Assembly (NCBI RefSeq): GCF_040581485.1
Contig: NC_090134.1
Span: 13,197,501-13,261,500, forward strand
Origin: Linepithema humile
Lineage: Eukaryota > Arthropoda > Insecta > Hymenoptera > Formicidae
Reading direction: 5' to 3'
Length of the DNA stretch: 64,000 nt
Shown here: positions 30,433-42,790 of the stretch, in pieces
How the letters are laid out: each line of letters starts with the position of its first letter
Numbering within the stretch: position 1 is the first letter of the stretch
Notes under the pieces: model-generated
Database searches by the model: none
What the model was told of the DNA's origin: nothing
The model's input: the letters and a program-made list of their open reading frames with translations, nothing else
Made by a program: the position numbers and the translations under genes

Positions 30433-31700
30433 ATATTAAAATGGTTAAAATAAAGTTAAAATACTAAACTATCCGATGTATAATCACATTGATATGCTTT
30501 GTCCAGATTACTTTTGTGTTAAATAAGATAGTCATAAATATTTTTTAAGTAAAAACATGTTTCTTTTATTTTCAATCAATTCTTTCCTTTACTTCTCAAT
30601 GTATCTTGCTATTTACAAAAGATATTATGCATTTATAATGTGATTTTTCACGTTAATGTGTAAAATTGGAACATATAAATAAAATAATAATATATTAAAT
30701 GTTACTTGTTTTGTTTATATATTGCAATATATAATTTTTATTACTTTATTCTTATTTTATACATTAACGTGAAAAATCATATTCTGCAAATACACAATGT
30801 TAAAATATTTTATTAATATGAATATGATATATGTTTCATAAAAGACTGTAAATCTCAGAAAAAATATCGCGTCGAGCGAAAGCAACACGCCGCTAGTCGA
30901 CTTAGTCGCGTGGAGCGAAATTTGGGAAAGCATTTTCGCTGCCAACGCTTGGCAGAAGAAACGGTGCGAGCGTCAAAACCGGTTTTTATGCTAGGCTTGG
31001 TGGGAAAAAGATACAAGACATAGGTCCGCCCACTTCTACCGTCGACAGCCGAGCGCACACGGACACGTGACGTCAGCGGGTCTCGGTTGTGTGCGTGTGG
31101 AGCTCTCCGGGGAAAACTGGCAGCTCTGGGGGTCGATTCTCGAAATGTGTGAGAAATTTTATTTTCAAGATTCCCTAGATTTTCACAAATGACTCTCGGA
31201 GCACTATTCTCAAAAGTCACTGATCATGTCACATGCGAGATATCTCGTGAAATTCATCTCGGATGCTTTCGTGTCAGTGAGATGTGAAAAGTCACACGTG
31301 AGATAGAAAAGAAAAACAATTTTGAAGGTTAATTGCTTCGTTTTATGACACCGATCGATATATTGCGTAAGTATATTTGGAATTATTATTGAAAAAAATA
31401 TATTTAGAATAAATATTGATAATGCATGTTAAAGTAAATTTTTATTTACATTAAATTTGCATTAAATTTTACATTACATTAAATTAAATTTACATTAAAT
31501 AATAAGATATTTTAACTACCTTTCTAATTAATATAAATTTTATAATTTTAAATAAAAAAGTGTTATTAAATTAACGAATAATGTTAAGTGAAAGCGTTAT
31601 ATTTATCACTAGTAACATTGCTTTATAAAATATTACATTCTTTTATTATTTCAGTGCACTTATACTACAATAGCAAATGTCGAATATTATCCTGCATTAA
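30433..31700. other. spacer with a short inverted repeat and a GC-richer patch
   Basis: 30640-30785 contains inverted copies of a TTTTTCACGTTAATGTGTAAAAT-like segment around an AT core, perhaps a small MITE. 30860-31130 is richer in CpG and contains CACGTGACGTCA at 31064. The rest is AT-rich. A 121-codon minus-strand frame at 30855-31220 has no recognisable content. Confidence 0.4.
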
Positions 31701-31702
31701 AC

Positions 31703-32231
31703 ATGCTCAATTTAGTTGCTCTTCAAAATTTACAAGAACATGCTATTCGGCGAGATGTACCTTACAGAATGTTAAATCGAAGACAAGATCAATTTGAGTT
31801 GCCAGACCCTCTATTTATAAAACTTTATCGTTTGAATAAACAACGAGCCTCAAATTTATTAGATGTAGTCACAAATTATATCCCAGAACCAACAAGAAGA
31901 TCTGCTTTGGATGCCCAGATCATAGTAACAATATTGCAAACATAATTGAATATAATTGATAATATTTAATTGAATTGATATTAAATTGAAACAATGCTAT
32001 TATTAATGGAGGTAAATAAAATGTTTTTTAGCTATTTACAGCATTGAGATTTTATGCGGGTGGTAGCTATCAAGTGGATGCAGGATTAAATATTTTTAAT
32101 GGTGTAAGTCAATCCTCTACAAGTAGATGTATAAACACAATAACAAATATTTTAAATGAAGAGGAGATTCAACGCGAATGGATACATTTTCCAGAAAATT
32201 TTGATGAAATGAACTATAACAAGAACCGGTA
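31703..32231 (+). pseudogene. PIF/Harbinger transposase (HARBI1-like) N-terminal fragment
   Basis: ATG 31703 opens an 80-codon frame with a YRLNKQRASNLLD helix and PEPTRRSALDA segment. A second frame from an acceptor-like TTTACAG at about 32041 continues with LRFYAGGSYQ...GVSQSSTSRCI, the classical helix-turn-helix part of Harbinger nucleases. A GT donor for the first piece is not clear, so the intron may be damaged. It ends at a GTAATA donor-like site at 32229. The catalytic DDE half is absent; a mariner lies 28 bases further on. Confidence 0.65.
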
Positions 32232-32379
32232 ATATATATAATTTTATTGATTTGATAGATACAGGGTGAGGCAAAAGTATGGAAACCCCCGAATAAGTTT
32301 TGAGGAAGGCATTTTACGAAAAAATGTTAAATACAAAAGTTTTAGGAAATTTCTCTGGCTTTTCAATGGTGACCTTGAA

Positions 32380-33000
32380 TTTGACCTTGACTGTGACCTT
32401 GAAGGTCATATGAAGGTCAAGTCCATTTTTTTAAATAGGAACCCCCATTTTTCATCGTAGATTCAGAAAGAGCGGAAAATTTTACATCGGAATATGACCT
32501 TGACCGTGACCTTGAAGGTCATATGAAGGTCAAGTCCATTTTTTTAAATAGGAACCCCCATTTTTCATCGTAGATTCAGAAAGAGCGGAAAATTTTACAT
32601 CGGAATATGACCTTGACCGTGACCTTGAAGGTCATATGAAGGTCAAGTCCATTTTTTTAAATAGGAACCCCCATTTTTCATCGTAGATTCAGAAAGAGCG
32701 GAAAATTTTACATCGGAATATGACCTTGACCGTGACCTTGAAGGTCATATGAAGATCAAGTCCATTTTTTTAAATAGGAACCCCCATTTTTCATCGTAGA
32801 TTCAGAAAGAGCGGAAAATTTTACATTGGAATATGACCTTGACCGTGACCTTGAAGGTCATATGAAGGTCAAGTCTATTTTTTTAAATAGGAACCCCCAT
32901 TTTTCATCGTAGATTTAGAAAGAGCGGAAAATTTTACATTGGAATATAACCTTGACCATGACCTTGAAGGTCATATCGAGGTCACGGCCATTTTTTCAAA
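32380..33000. repeat. left-arm 113-base tandem repeats of the mariner
   Basis: Units begin at about 32494, 32607, 32720 and so on, five to six in all. Each contains TGACCTTGA once or twice followed by AGGTCATATGAAGGTCA, then an A-rich and CCCCCATTTTTC segment. These are nuclear-receptor half-site-like motifs. Confidence 0.9.
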
Positions 33001-33493
33001 AAACGAGAACGTCTATTTTTATCGTACATTTGGAAAATTTTAAGGTAAATGTCACGTTAAGCTCCCCCCCCTCCACAAACAAGAGGGAGATATGTTTTCC
33101 TATGTATTTTGACATGTTGATTTCAAATCTGGAGCAATTTTTTGGCACTGTTCAGTAGGTTCCGAGAAAAACGTAAAAAATACCAAAAAAATTCCTAGAA
33201 GGCCCTTGTATTACATGTCAATTTAGTATGCCAAGGGGCCTTCTAGGAATTGGGACAAGTGGTTATCTATTGGTACTTTGGTCATTGGCGAAGTGCGAAG
33301 AAGTTCTAAAATTTATTTTCACGATAATTGCATAGTCCTCCAAAAAGCAGAGTAACAGTTCTTGTCAGGGTACCATAGTTAGTGAAGAATACGACACAGT
33401 AATTTTTGTAAGGTCCCTTTTGGGTTAATAAAAGATCACTTCAGTGTGACATTTTCTGTTTCCTTACTACTGTCTCTGGTAGTTTACTTCCAA

Positions 33494-34571
33494 ATGGCTT
33501 CTCTAACAGAGCAAGAAAGAATTTCTCTTTTAATGATAAGAGGTTGGGGGGACAGGCAGAGATCGTACAATGAAGTTGTGGATTTATTTAATGCGACGTT
33601 CCGCGTTGGCGAAGCAGGTATTTCTAAGGGAACTGTTTCTAAAACTATTCGGCGATTTAAAGAAACTGGAAGTAATAAAAGTCGTCCAAAATCTGGACGG
33701 CCGAAATCCGAAACAAACGAAGAACATCAATTTGAAGTAGCCCTATCATTCGTTGAAAATCGTAGATTATCTATTAGAAATGGAGCTCGACAGCTTGGAA
33801 TGAGCCAACGTTCAGTTCTTAGGAATTTAAAACACGTAAAATTTCATCCTTACAAAATTCATCTTCACCAAAAGTTAAATGAAGATGATTTTGACCGTCG
33901 AGTGCAATTTTGTGAAATTATGATGGATAGAATTCATCAGGATCCTAATTTTCTGCACCTTATCGCTTTTACAGATGAATCCACATTTCAACTTAATGGG
34001 GAAATTAATCGTCATAATTTCAGGTATTGGAGCGATAAAAATCCTCATTGGCTACTTGAAGCTCATACACAAACACCACAAAAGTTGAATGTATGGACAG
34101 GCTTAATTAGAGATCGAATAATTGGGCCTTTTTTTCATACAAGGCAATTTGGATGGAGAAAAATATCTGGATTTGCTCATAAACGACATCGTTCCAGCTA
34201 TACAAGAAATAACTGGCGATGATTTTAATGAGGTTTGGTTCCAACAAGACGGTGCACCACCGCATTATCGAAATATTGTAAGAGATTACTTGAATGTTAC
34301 ATTCTCGAATCGGTGGATAGGTCGGAGAGGAACAATCGAATGGCCAGCAAGGTCCCCTGACCTGGCTCCACCTGACTTTTTTCTTTGGGGTTACATAAAA
34401 AGTAAAGTTTACATAACCCAACTTCGTGATTTAGCAGAATTAAGACAGCGAATCGTAGATGTTTGCACACAAATACCGCCTGAAATGGTGTTCAGTGCTA
34501 TTGAGAATTTTTATATTCGACTAGGGCGCTGCCAAATAGTCGATGGAAAACACTTTGAACACTTGCCTTAA
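33494..34571 (+). pseudogene. mariner transposase, rosa/DD41D type, one frameshift
   Basis: I start at ATG 33494; the frame upstream lacks ATG. The N-terminus has paired helix-turn-helix regions, including a GRPKSETNEE linker (residues about 60-75). The first catalytic Asp is in FTDESTF (about residue 160). At the T-run 34129-34135 a one-base shift moves the frame; it continues with WFQQDGAPPH (second Asp) and SPDLAPPDFFLWG (third Asp), ending at TAA 34569-34571. I count 41 residues between the second and third Asp, the spacing of the rosa group. With the shift it is inactive. Confidence 0.85.
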
Positions 34572-34643
34572 GAGTGTCCTTAAAGGCATCGATCACGCCA
34601 CGGTGGTGGGTTTGAAAGCTTCAGACCGGAAACGATCGCATTT

Positions 34644-34654
34644 TCACACACACA

Positions 34655-34693
<39 letters not shown>

Positions 34694-34712
34694 GCACGCA
34701 CGCACGCACGCT
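34644..34712. repeat. CA/CG dinucleotide microsatellite
   Basis: A run of CA units passing into GCAC units, just after the transposase stop. Confidence 0.95.
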
Positions 34713-34984
34713 GGACAAGAGTTCACCTTCACGCGGTGTCCGGTGATAACAGGCATCCTGGTTAACAAACTCACTTACATACAATTTTTTTGGTATTTTT
34801 TACGTTTTTCTCGGAACCTACTGAACAGTGCCAAAAAATTGCTTCGGATTTGAAATCAGCATGTCAAAATACATAGAAAAACATATCTTCCTCTCGTTTG
34901 TGGAGGGGGGGGAGCTTAATGTGACATTTATCTTAAAACTTTCCAAATGTACGATAAAAATAGACGTTCTCGTTTTTTGAAAAA

Positions 34985-35720
34985 ATGGCCGTGACCTCGA
35001 TATGACCTTCAAGGTCACGGTCAAGGTCATATTCCGATGTAAAATTTTCCGCTCTTTCTGAATCTACGATGAAAAATGGGGGTTCCTATTTAAAAAAATA
35101 GACTTGACCTTCATATGACCTTCAAGGTCACGGTCAAGGTCATATTCCGATGTAAAATTTTCCGCTCTTTCTGAATCTACGATAAAAAATGGGGGTTCCT
35201 ATTTAAAAAAATGGACTTGACCTTCATATGACCTTCAAGGTCACGGTCAAGGTTATATTCCGATGTAAAATTTTCCGCTCTTTCTGAATCTACGATGAAA
35301 AATGGGGGTTCCTATTTAAAAAAATGGACTTGACCTTCATATGATCTTCAAGGTCACGGTCAAGGTCATATTCCGATGTAAAATTTTCCGCTCTTTCTGA
35401 ATCTACGATGAAAAATGGGGGTTCCTATTTAAAAAAATGGACTTGACCTTCATATGACCTTCAAGGTCACGGTCAAGGTCATATTCCGATGTAAAATTTT
35501 CCGTTCTTTCTGAATCTACGATAAAAAATGGGGGTTCCTATTTAAAAAAATGGACTTGACCTTCATATGATCTTCAAGGTCACGGTCAAGGTCATATTCC
35601 GATGTAAAATTTTCCGCTCTTTCTGAATCTACGATGAAAAATGGGGGTTCCTATTTAAAAAAATGGACTTGACCTTCATATGACCTTCAAGGTCACGGTC
35701 AAGGTCAAATTCAAGGTCAC
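34985..35720. repeat. right-arm 113-base tandem repeats of the mariner
   Basis: About six inverted counterparts of the left-arm units, with the same TCAAGGTCA/TGACCTTGA motifs. A few single-base variants differ between units, which allows the two arrays to be compared. Confidence 0.9.
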
Positions 35721-35907
35721 CATTGAAAAGCCAGAGAAATTTCCTAAAACTTTTGTATTTAACATTTTTTCGTAAAATGCCTTCCTCAAAACTTATTCGG
35801 GGGTTTCCATACTTTTGCCTCACCCTGTATATATATATATAATATTCTTATTTTATAATTGATTTTCATTTATTTTTGATTTTGCAATGAATTATATTTA
35901 TGTGCAG

Positions 35908-38900
35908 AAGAATTAATTGCTCCAGAAAATGTATGCATTCCTTTTACCTGTGATAATGTGAGCCAAATGTGCAATGAAGGAAATGTTGGTGATCCAGAAC
36001 CATCACTTGGTAAGTAGACTAAAAAACTTTGTAATTAGGTACTTCCCTGACAGCACAGCATATCCAAAAGACGTCCAGAGGATATCCCGAAGACGTTTTT
36101 GGGACGACAGGACATCCTCTAGGCATCCTTTGGTTGTATTTTGGACATGTATGCTGTCTGGGTTTGATAATTTTTTTTTTTTTAATTAATGTTTTTGACG
36201 TCTCGCTTCAGATTTTTATATATGAAGTATTATATCAAAAAATACATGTCAATATTGTTTTATATTATATTGAAATGAGAATACATTTTTATAGAATGAC
36301 ATATGATTGACTAAACAGTTACGCAAACTACTATAAAAACTTTTCCTTTTTTATTAATAAATATTAGATAACTGCAAAATTTATATGCCGGTTATCCAAT
36401 GATAGAATATTTGATATATGATAAATTATTTGATAGATCTTACACACAATTTAAATTTCATAGATACATCAAATGTAAATTGTGATGAAAAATTAACTTT
36501 TGACAGCTTTGATATGCGAGGATTATATTCTTCTTTGAGAGATATCTAAAATATTAGAATCAATTATTTATAGATTATTTATAGATAAGTATCTCAATTT
36601 AAATAATGATTGCATCGAATAAGAATGTGAAATCTATATACGTATATATAATTTTATAGTAATATTTATATTAATAAAACGTTTTTAGTAGTTAGATAAT
36701 TGATTTATAAATATTTATAAGTAATATTTTTTATTTTTAAAATATTTCTTTTTTTTAAATGACACATATATATCTCTAATTTTTTAATTTTAATTTTACA
36801 ATTTTATATTTTATTATGTCAAATATTATGAATATTTTTGTTTTCTTTTCATAAATATTTTATTGCTGTAAAATTATTGAAAAGTAGTCTGTAATATAAC
36901 AGTTATTAGTTATTTAATTAAGAAGTAATTAATTTATATATATTGACATTGTTTTTTACGATCATTTAATGTATTTTTTGAAATAAAGAAATATTTTTTA
37001 GTATTATACATACATTCTTAATCAATTGCAAATATTATTTTATAAAAATGTATCTCTATTTTTTAAATTATTTTGCAAAAATTTTGTAATGATTTTTTCT
37101 ATTCATATTTTTGATATTGTCAAAATGAAGAAATCTAGAGATAAATATTTATTTTGTTTATATTATTATTTATTTAGATGTTGAAACCGATAATCAAAGT
37201 AGTACTTCAGAATATATACCATCAGATTATATATCAGAAGATGAACAAAATTCGGATTATGAATTGCAAGAACAAAAGAGCACAAGCAAAAATCTACAAG
37301 AACAAAAATCTACACTAAACAAAACTGTATCTTCAATATCCAGTTTAGATAACTCACAAATTTGTTCATCTGCATGTAATGATGAATTAATGCACGTAGA
37401 AACTTCTAATATAAAAACATCACGGAAAAAGAGTTATTGTATTTTTTGCATAAAGTTACAATCGCAATTTGCACGACATCTTAAAAAAGTGCACTGCAAT
37501 GAACCAGATGTAAAAAAGTTTTCTGTTTTACCTAAAGGTAATCCGGAAAGAAAAAAAATTATAGAAACTTTAAGGAAAAACGGAAATTTTAAATTTAATA
37601 CAGACTCAAAGCTAAATGATGGACAACTTATCGTATGCAGACGTCCCAATGAAAAACGTAACAAATGTGCTACAGATTTTATTGCTTGCGCAAAATGCAA
37701 AGGTTTTTTTGCAAAAAGTACGATACGTCATCATTCTAGAAAATGTTTTAAAAAAGATTTAAAAAAAAAATAAATGTATTATGGTTTTGGGAAGAAAAAT
37801 TTCTTTGAGATTACATACATCAGCAAATAATATTTTAAGAAAAACAGTTTTTCCCGTAATGCGGGAAGACGAAGTTTCACGCCTCATACGATATGATGAA
37901 TTGTTAATTATTTACGCAAATAACTTATGTATCAAGTACAAATCACAACATCATCACGATATGATACGCGCTAGACTACGTGTTCTTGGTCGCTTTCTCA
38001 TAGCGTTAAAAGAAACAAACAAGAATATAGAAAATTTTGAATCGCTTTATCATCCAAAATTTACGATGACTGCATTTGTGCAATTAATACAGTTGCAAGA
38101 TATAATGACGAAAATCAAATGTACAAAGCTCCCGCGGTAGCGGCAAATTTATCAACATTGATAAAGCAAATTGGAAATCTTTTTATCACAAAGTGCATAA
38201 AAACTGGAGATACAGAAAAAAAGATACAAGTTAAAGATTTTTTAAAATTATGGATAGTGGATATCGCAATCAGTATTAATAGAACCGTTATGGAAACACA
38301 ATCTACTCACAAGAGACGAAAAACAATCAATCTTCCATCACTAGAAGATATTAAAAAGTTATATCTACATTTGAAAGAAAAGCGTGTTAAAGCTTTTAAG
38401 GCATTACAGCAATCTTTTTCTTATATTCATTGGCTTTCTTTGGCAGAAACTACTTTAACTTCTGTTCATGTTTTTAATAGACGACGGGCAGGAGAGATTG
38501 AAAGAATCCTCATAGAAGATTTCAAAAATCATGAAAAATTAAATAAAAATATGTATAGCGACATTTATAAGTCATTAAGCGACAAACATAAAAAGATTGC
38601 TGAAAAATATGTGAGATTTTGTATCAGAGGTAAATTGGGACAAACGGTGCCTGTTTTGTTGACTAAGGATTTATTTCAATGTATAATTTTAATTTTAAAA
38701 TTCCGGAAAGAAGCGAAAGTACCTGACAAAAATTCATATATTTTTGGATTACCCGGTATTAGTAAACGAAGATACAAATATCTGAGAGTCTGTGTTTTAA
38801 TGCGCAGATTCGCAAACGAATGCAATGCAATGGATTCTACTACTTTACGTGGTACGATATTGAGGAAACACGTAGCAACATATTGTATTCAATTAAATCT

Positions 38901-40165
38901 GAATGATATTGATGTATGAGATCTTGCTACATTTATGGGACACTCAGACAAGATACATAAAGACCATTACAGGCAACCGTTACCAAGTAGAGATATATTA
39001 AAAATTTCGCAATATTTAGAAGCGGTCCAAGAAAAAGTACACGGATTAAATGATGAATCTTCAGATAGTAATATGGAAAATAATGAAAACTTAAAAGACT
39101 ATTCAGATAGTAGCCTTATTGATATGGTTGATGATGATATGATTGATAATGATATGAACAAAGAAAATATGTCTTTTGGTAATTATTTTAATATTTTTTA
39201 TTATTTCTTTTTAATTATCAATTTTATTATTTTTCAAATTCTCAATGTGTTATATTCTTTAATACGAAAATATGCTTGTTCTTGTTTTTTTATATTTTAT
39301 TATACTTTGTTTTTATACGTTGTTTAGATAATTTATTTTACATATATAGTTTAGTTATAATTACTTGTAATTACTTATATTACATATATAACTATCTTTA
39401 ATTATTAATTTTTTATAAATATTTAAATAAATTATTTGTTTTAGATACATCTGTGCACCATACGTCTGATGATCTCATAATCCATAAACAATCCAATGAA
39501 TCCAATAAACAAGATACTAATAAAAAGCAAAAACGATCTAGTAAGTATTTTATGAGTTTAATTAAAAGAATATAGATTATTGAATGTGCAAAATATAAAA
39601 TATAAATTATTTGACTTAATAATTTTTGATAAAGTACCTTTATATAAAAATGTTTTTTTTATTACATATTTAATTTTGTTTAAGCTACTTTATTTTATAT
39701 GTATCATATAATTTCACTTTTCTTTCAATTTTACCAAATTTATATACATATTTATAATTATCATTTTTATGCAACTGTTATAAATTTTATTTTATCAATA
39801 TTGTTTAGCTTTTCCTTATGGGAAAACAAAAAGAACACGTTGGTCTCAAAAAGAAAAAAAAACTGCACTTGAGACATTTTCACAATATATGAAAGATTTG
39901 AAGTTACCATCTTTACGAGAGATACAAACTATAAAAAAACAGTATAATATCCTTTCTAATCGTACATCGCCCCAAATTAAAACATGGCTTCACAATCAAC
40001 AAAAAACTTTACGACAATGTAAGTATTTATTATTATTTTTTAGTATTAAAATTAACATTTCAAATATAACATTCAAAGAAAGAAGTAAAATATTTAGCTT
40101 TTTGTCTAGTATTTTTAATTTTTAATATCTTTAATTTTTTAATTTTTTTATGCTTTTTTTCAGAA
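35908..40165 (+). pseudogene. Crypton-like tyrosine-recombinase gene, five visible exons
   Basis: Exons by GT-AG sites and kept phase: 35908-36009, 37178-39178, 39445-39540, 39809-40018 and one from 40164, whose first two bases complete a split TAA stop. The main exon has an acidic start, two Cys/His zinc-finger-like modules (CIFC...HLKKVH; CAKC...HHSRKC), then a tyrosine recombinase core: Arg in NRRRAGE, an LRKHVAT segment and FMGHSDKIHKDHYRQ with the presumed nucleophilic Tyr. The last exon has a RWSQKEKK...LPSLREI...IKTWLHNQ helix domain. Lesions: a shift at the A-run 37761-37770, another near 38120, and TGA at 38917-38919. First exon(s) are missing or lie left of the mariner. Confidence 0.7.
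36010..37177. other. long AT-rich intron of the recombinase gene
   Basis: Starts GTAAGT and ends TTATTTATTTAG. No ORF, RNA or repeat of note. Composition is very AT-rich. Confidence 0.45.
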
Positions 40166-41640
40166 TGAAGTCAAAATGTGTCAAGATTTTAAGACGTTCA
40201 GTAAGAATATAAATATAAAAGAATACGGCTGAATAATTGTCAATCCAGAGTGTAAGGCATTATTGATGTCTGATATGCATACATATAATTGTTACGCGAA
40301 TTATTTTCATACGACACAACTTTAATGGTTACGGAGTAATATCGTTCAACTTGATGTTGAATTGAAGTAAAAGTTTAAGTGATAGGCAAGCAAAGTCAGT
40401 CATTTGATAACAATCAGTCAAGAATAAAACTGATTATGAATAAATAGAGGTTCTTGGAAGAAAGATCTGTTCAAATTGAAACAGAGATCAGAAATTGCTT
40501 TGAGGAACTGGCAAAAATTCTTCGATTACTTCGATTACTTAAAAGGTTATAAGGCTTTATATAAAAAAAAGTTAATATTCTAAAACTGTTTTTTTTTTAA
40601 TTTAAAAAAATTTTTTTTTATTTGAAGATTATATATGTATGATTGCGTTTAGTTGTTTTACAATTAATTATGTTAACAATACTTATAAAAATGTTTCTAT
40701 GACTTATATAATTTTTATAAGTTTTAAACATTGCAAATAACATAAAAATTTTATTAAGATAAATATTATATAATATAATATAATTTTATTAAGAACACAA
40801 ACGACGACAAACGCCGACAAGCTGATTTTGTTAAAACCATGATATAACGTATGACATATGCATTTAAAATACATTTTTTTTTTTATTACAATATTACTAC
40901 ATTATACTTTAATAAATTTTATTAAGTTGTCTCGTTTCTTAATTTTGTATTATTGTTTCTTTTATTTAAAATCAAATAAATGTGGAAACTAATATATACA
41001 AATTAATGTACTCTGTAAAATTTATGAAACAAAAAATATAAAAAAATATTTGTAACAAGTCTGCAATTGCTATTTTCCTTTATCAGAAATATCAATTAAA
41101 TTAATAAATTAAATACGTATCTTAAAAATATTTGAATTGAATATGTCTCTTAAAAATATCTATTAAATTTATATTAAATGCAATTACAATGTATATGTGG
41201 AAATTAATTGAATATGGTGTAATTTAAAAAGTAAAGTAAAAGTTAAATATTATCTTTTGTTTTTACCTTGATTTTTGACCTTTGTTTCTTTTTATGTAAT
41301 TAACACTGCAAATTATAAATTCATCGAAATATCTTGCATAGTTGTTAAGAGATAAACTCAGTAATTAAAAATTTTTATGTATAGCAATGAGTTTTTTAAC
41401 ATAATCTAGAGTACTGAGTAATTGTATTATACATAACAGTACGAGTTTCCTATCTTTCAACTTTTATGGCACCGGCCTAAGTTACAGCTATTATAAACCA
41501 ACTAATTAAAAATTTGCTCAATAATTCTCCCCAAAAGAAAAAATCTAAAGTATCAGGATACTTTAAAGATTACATATTAAAATTTGACCAATAGAAACAA
41601 AAGAAGTTAAAAGTTCTTTGTCTAGATTGATCAAATTTCA
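40166..41640. other. AT-rich spacer, no gene seen
   Basis: Probably the 3' untranslated exon and flank of the recombinase element at its left end. No open frame above background, no repeat family recognised. Confidence 0.4.
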
Positions 41641-41671
41641 ATTTTCAATCACAATCTTCAATGCGGCTTTA

Positions 41672-41832
41672 AGCCCGTATCAGACGACGCATTGAAGATT
41701 GAGATTAGAGATTGAAAATTTGACCAATCAGAAAGAAGTAATATCTGTTTGTTTCTTCGTGATTCGTCAAATTCCTAATCTTTAACCTTTAATCTCAATC
41801 TTCAATGCGTCGTCTAATACGAGCTTTACGGC
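41672..41832. mobile_element. short palindromic MITE
   Basis: AAGCCCGTATCAGACGACGC on the left is mirrored by GCGTCGTCTAATACGAGCTT on the right, and ATTGAAGATTGAGATTA-type arms pair between them. Non-coding. Confidence 0.65.
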
Positions 41833-41944
41833 TCCAGCTGACCACAGCGGTGAAGCGGCGAGCAGTAATCCAATGAATGCGTCGCTTCTCGCCGCTTTTA
41901 CTATTACGCATATGTAAATTTTTATTCTATGGCTATCATAATTT

Positions 41945-42050
41945 TTCTTTAAAAGTGAAAACGTAGAAAGTGAAAATTGATAAATTCGACGAATAATCTT
42001 CGAATTTATGTAGAAATTTTCACTTTTTACGTTTTCACTTCTAAGGAAAA
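41945..42050. repeat. hairpin-forming inverted repeat
   Basis: GTGAAAACGTAGAAAGTGAAAA is mirrored by TTTTCACTTTTTACGTTTTCAC around a TTCGACGAATAATCTTCGAA core. Likely a tiny MITE. Confidence 0.65.
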
Positions 42051-42179
42051 AGTACGTGATCGATGCTGTATAAATAAATTTTTAACACTACGGTCAATTT
42101 TTAATACTATAATCAAGATATTCTAATGAATTCAGAATGATTCAACACAGTATCAAAGAGAAGACTTTGAAAATACAAA

Positions 42180-42638
42180 GGGTGTTTACGATAATTCAAG
42201 TTCGAGTTAGTTTTACTAGGGCCGAAAAATGAGATAGACATAACCATCTAGAACCTTTATGATTCATGACAACTCGACGCTGTCTTGTATTGCTTGAGTT
42301 AAATTCATTGAATTTATTGAGTTTATTGAGCAAATTTTATTGTAATAGAAAAATGTCATTTATTATTATTATTAATTATATTATTATTAATTTATTAAAG
42401 AGGTATACCAACATACATACCAACATTATTTGTTTCTTTCATAGACTGATTTGCAGTTGACATTTTTCTATTACAATAAAATTTGCTCAATAAACTCAAC
42501 AAATTCAATAAATTTAACTCAAGCAATACAAGACAGCGTCGAGTTGTCATGAATCATAAAGGTTCTAGATGGTTATGTCTATCTCATTTTTCGGTCCTAG
42601 TGAAACTAACTCAAACTTAAATTATCGTAAACACCCAA
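42180..42638. mobile_element. palindromic MITE inserted in a recombinase fragment
   Basis: Begins GGGTGTTTACGATAATTCAA and ends with its inverse; arms of about 180 bases match closely around an ATTATTATT core. The short plus-strand frame at 42266 is part of an arm. A Crypton-like fragment starts immediately to its right. Confidence 0.8.
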
Positions 42639-42790
42639 TAAGTTGTCAATCTTTTAGCTTTGAGTCCGTATTAAACTTAAAATTTCCGTTTTTTCTGAAA
42701 ATTTCTATTTTTTTCGGATTACCTTTAAGAAAAGCAAAAAACTTTTTTACGTCTAGTTTATTGTTTCTAAAAGGAATGGTTAAAAAGTAA
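42639..42790 (-). pseudogene. fragment of a Crypton-like recombinase gene
   Basis: The minus strand encodes a LKGNPKK...RKNGNFKFNTDSK stretch, clearly similar to the region of the 37.5-kb copy between its two zinc-finger-like modules. It is cut on one side by the MITE. Only about 45 codons remain. Confidence 0.7.

Larger units (their letters stand above)
32259..35830 (+). mobile_element. rosa-type (DD41D) mariner with very long satellite inverted repeats
   Basis: The element starts TACAGGGTGAGGCAAAAGTA and ends with its inverse, flanked by TA. Each terminal arm is over 800 bases and made largely of 113-base tandem units. The centre holds a frameshifted transposase and a CA/CG microsatellite. 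The arms match each other closely, including a shared T/C-rich stretch just inside the array (about 33030-33180 and 34790-34960). Most mariners have inverted repeats of tens of bases, so this architecture is unusual. Confidence 0.88.

Noticed and set aside
30855..31220. 121-codon minus-strand frame
   Set aside because: No recognisable content, no promoter or splice context on that strand; probably due to locally higher GC.
32266..33158. Short frames in the mariner arms
   Set aside because: Products of the tandem units; they recur mirrored at 34818-35823.
32228..36009. Harbinger fragment and recombinase exons as one gene across the mariner
   Set aside because: The donor at 32229 and the acceptor at 35907 do not keep phase, and the domains belong to different transposon classes.
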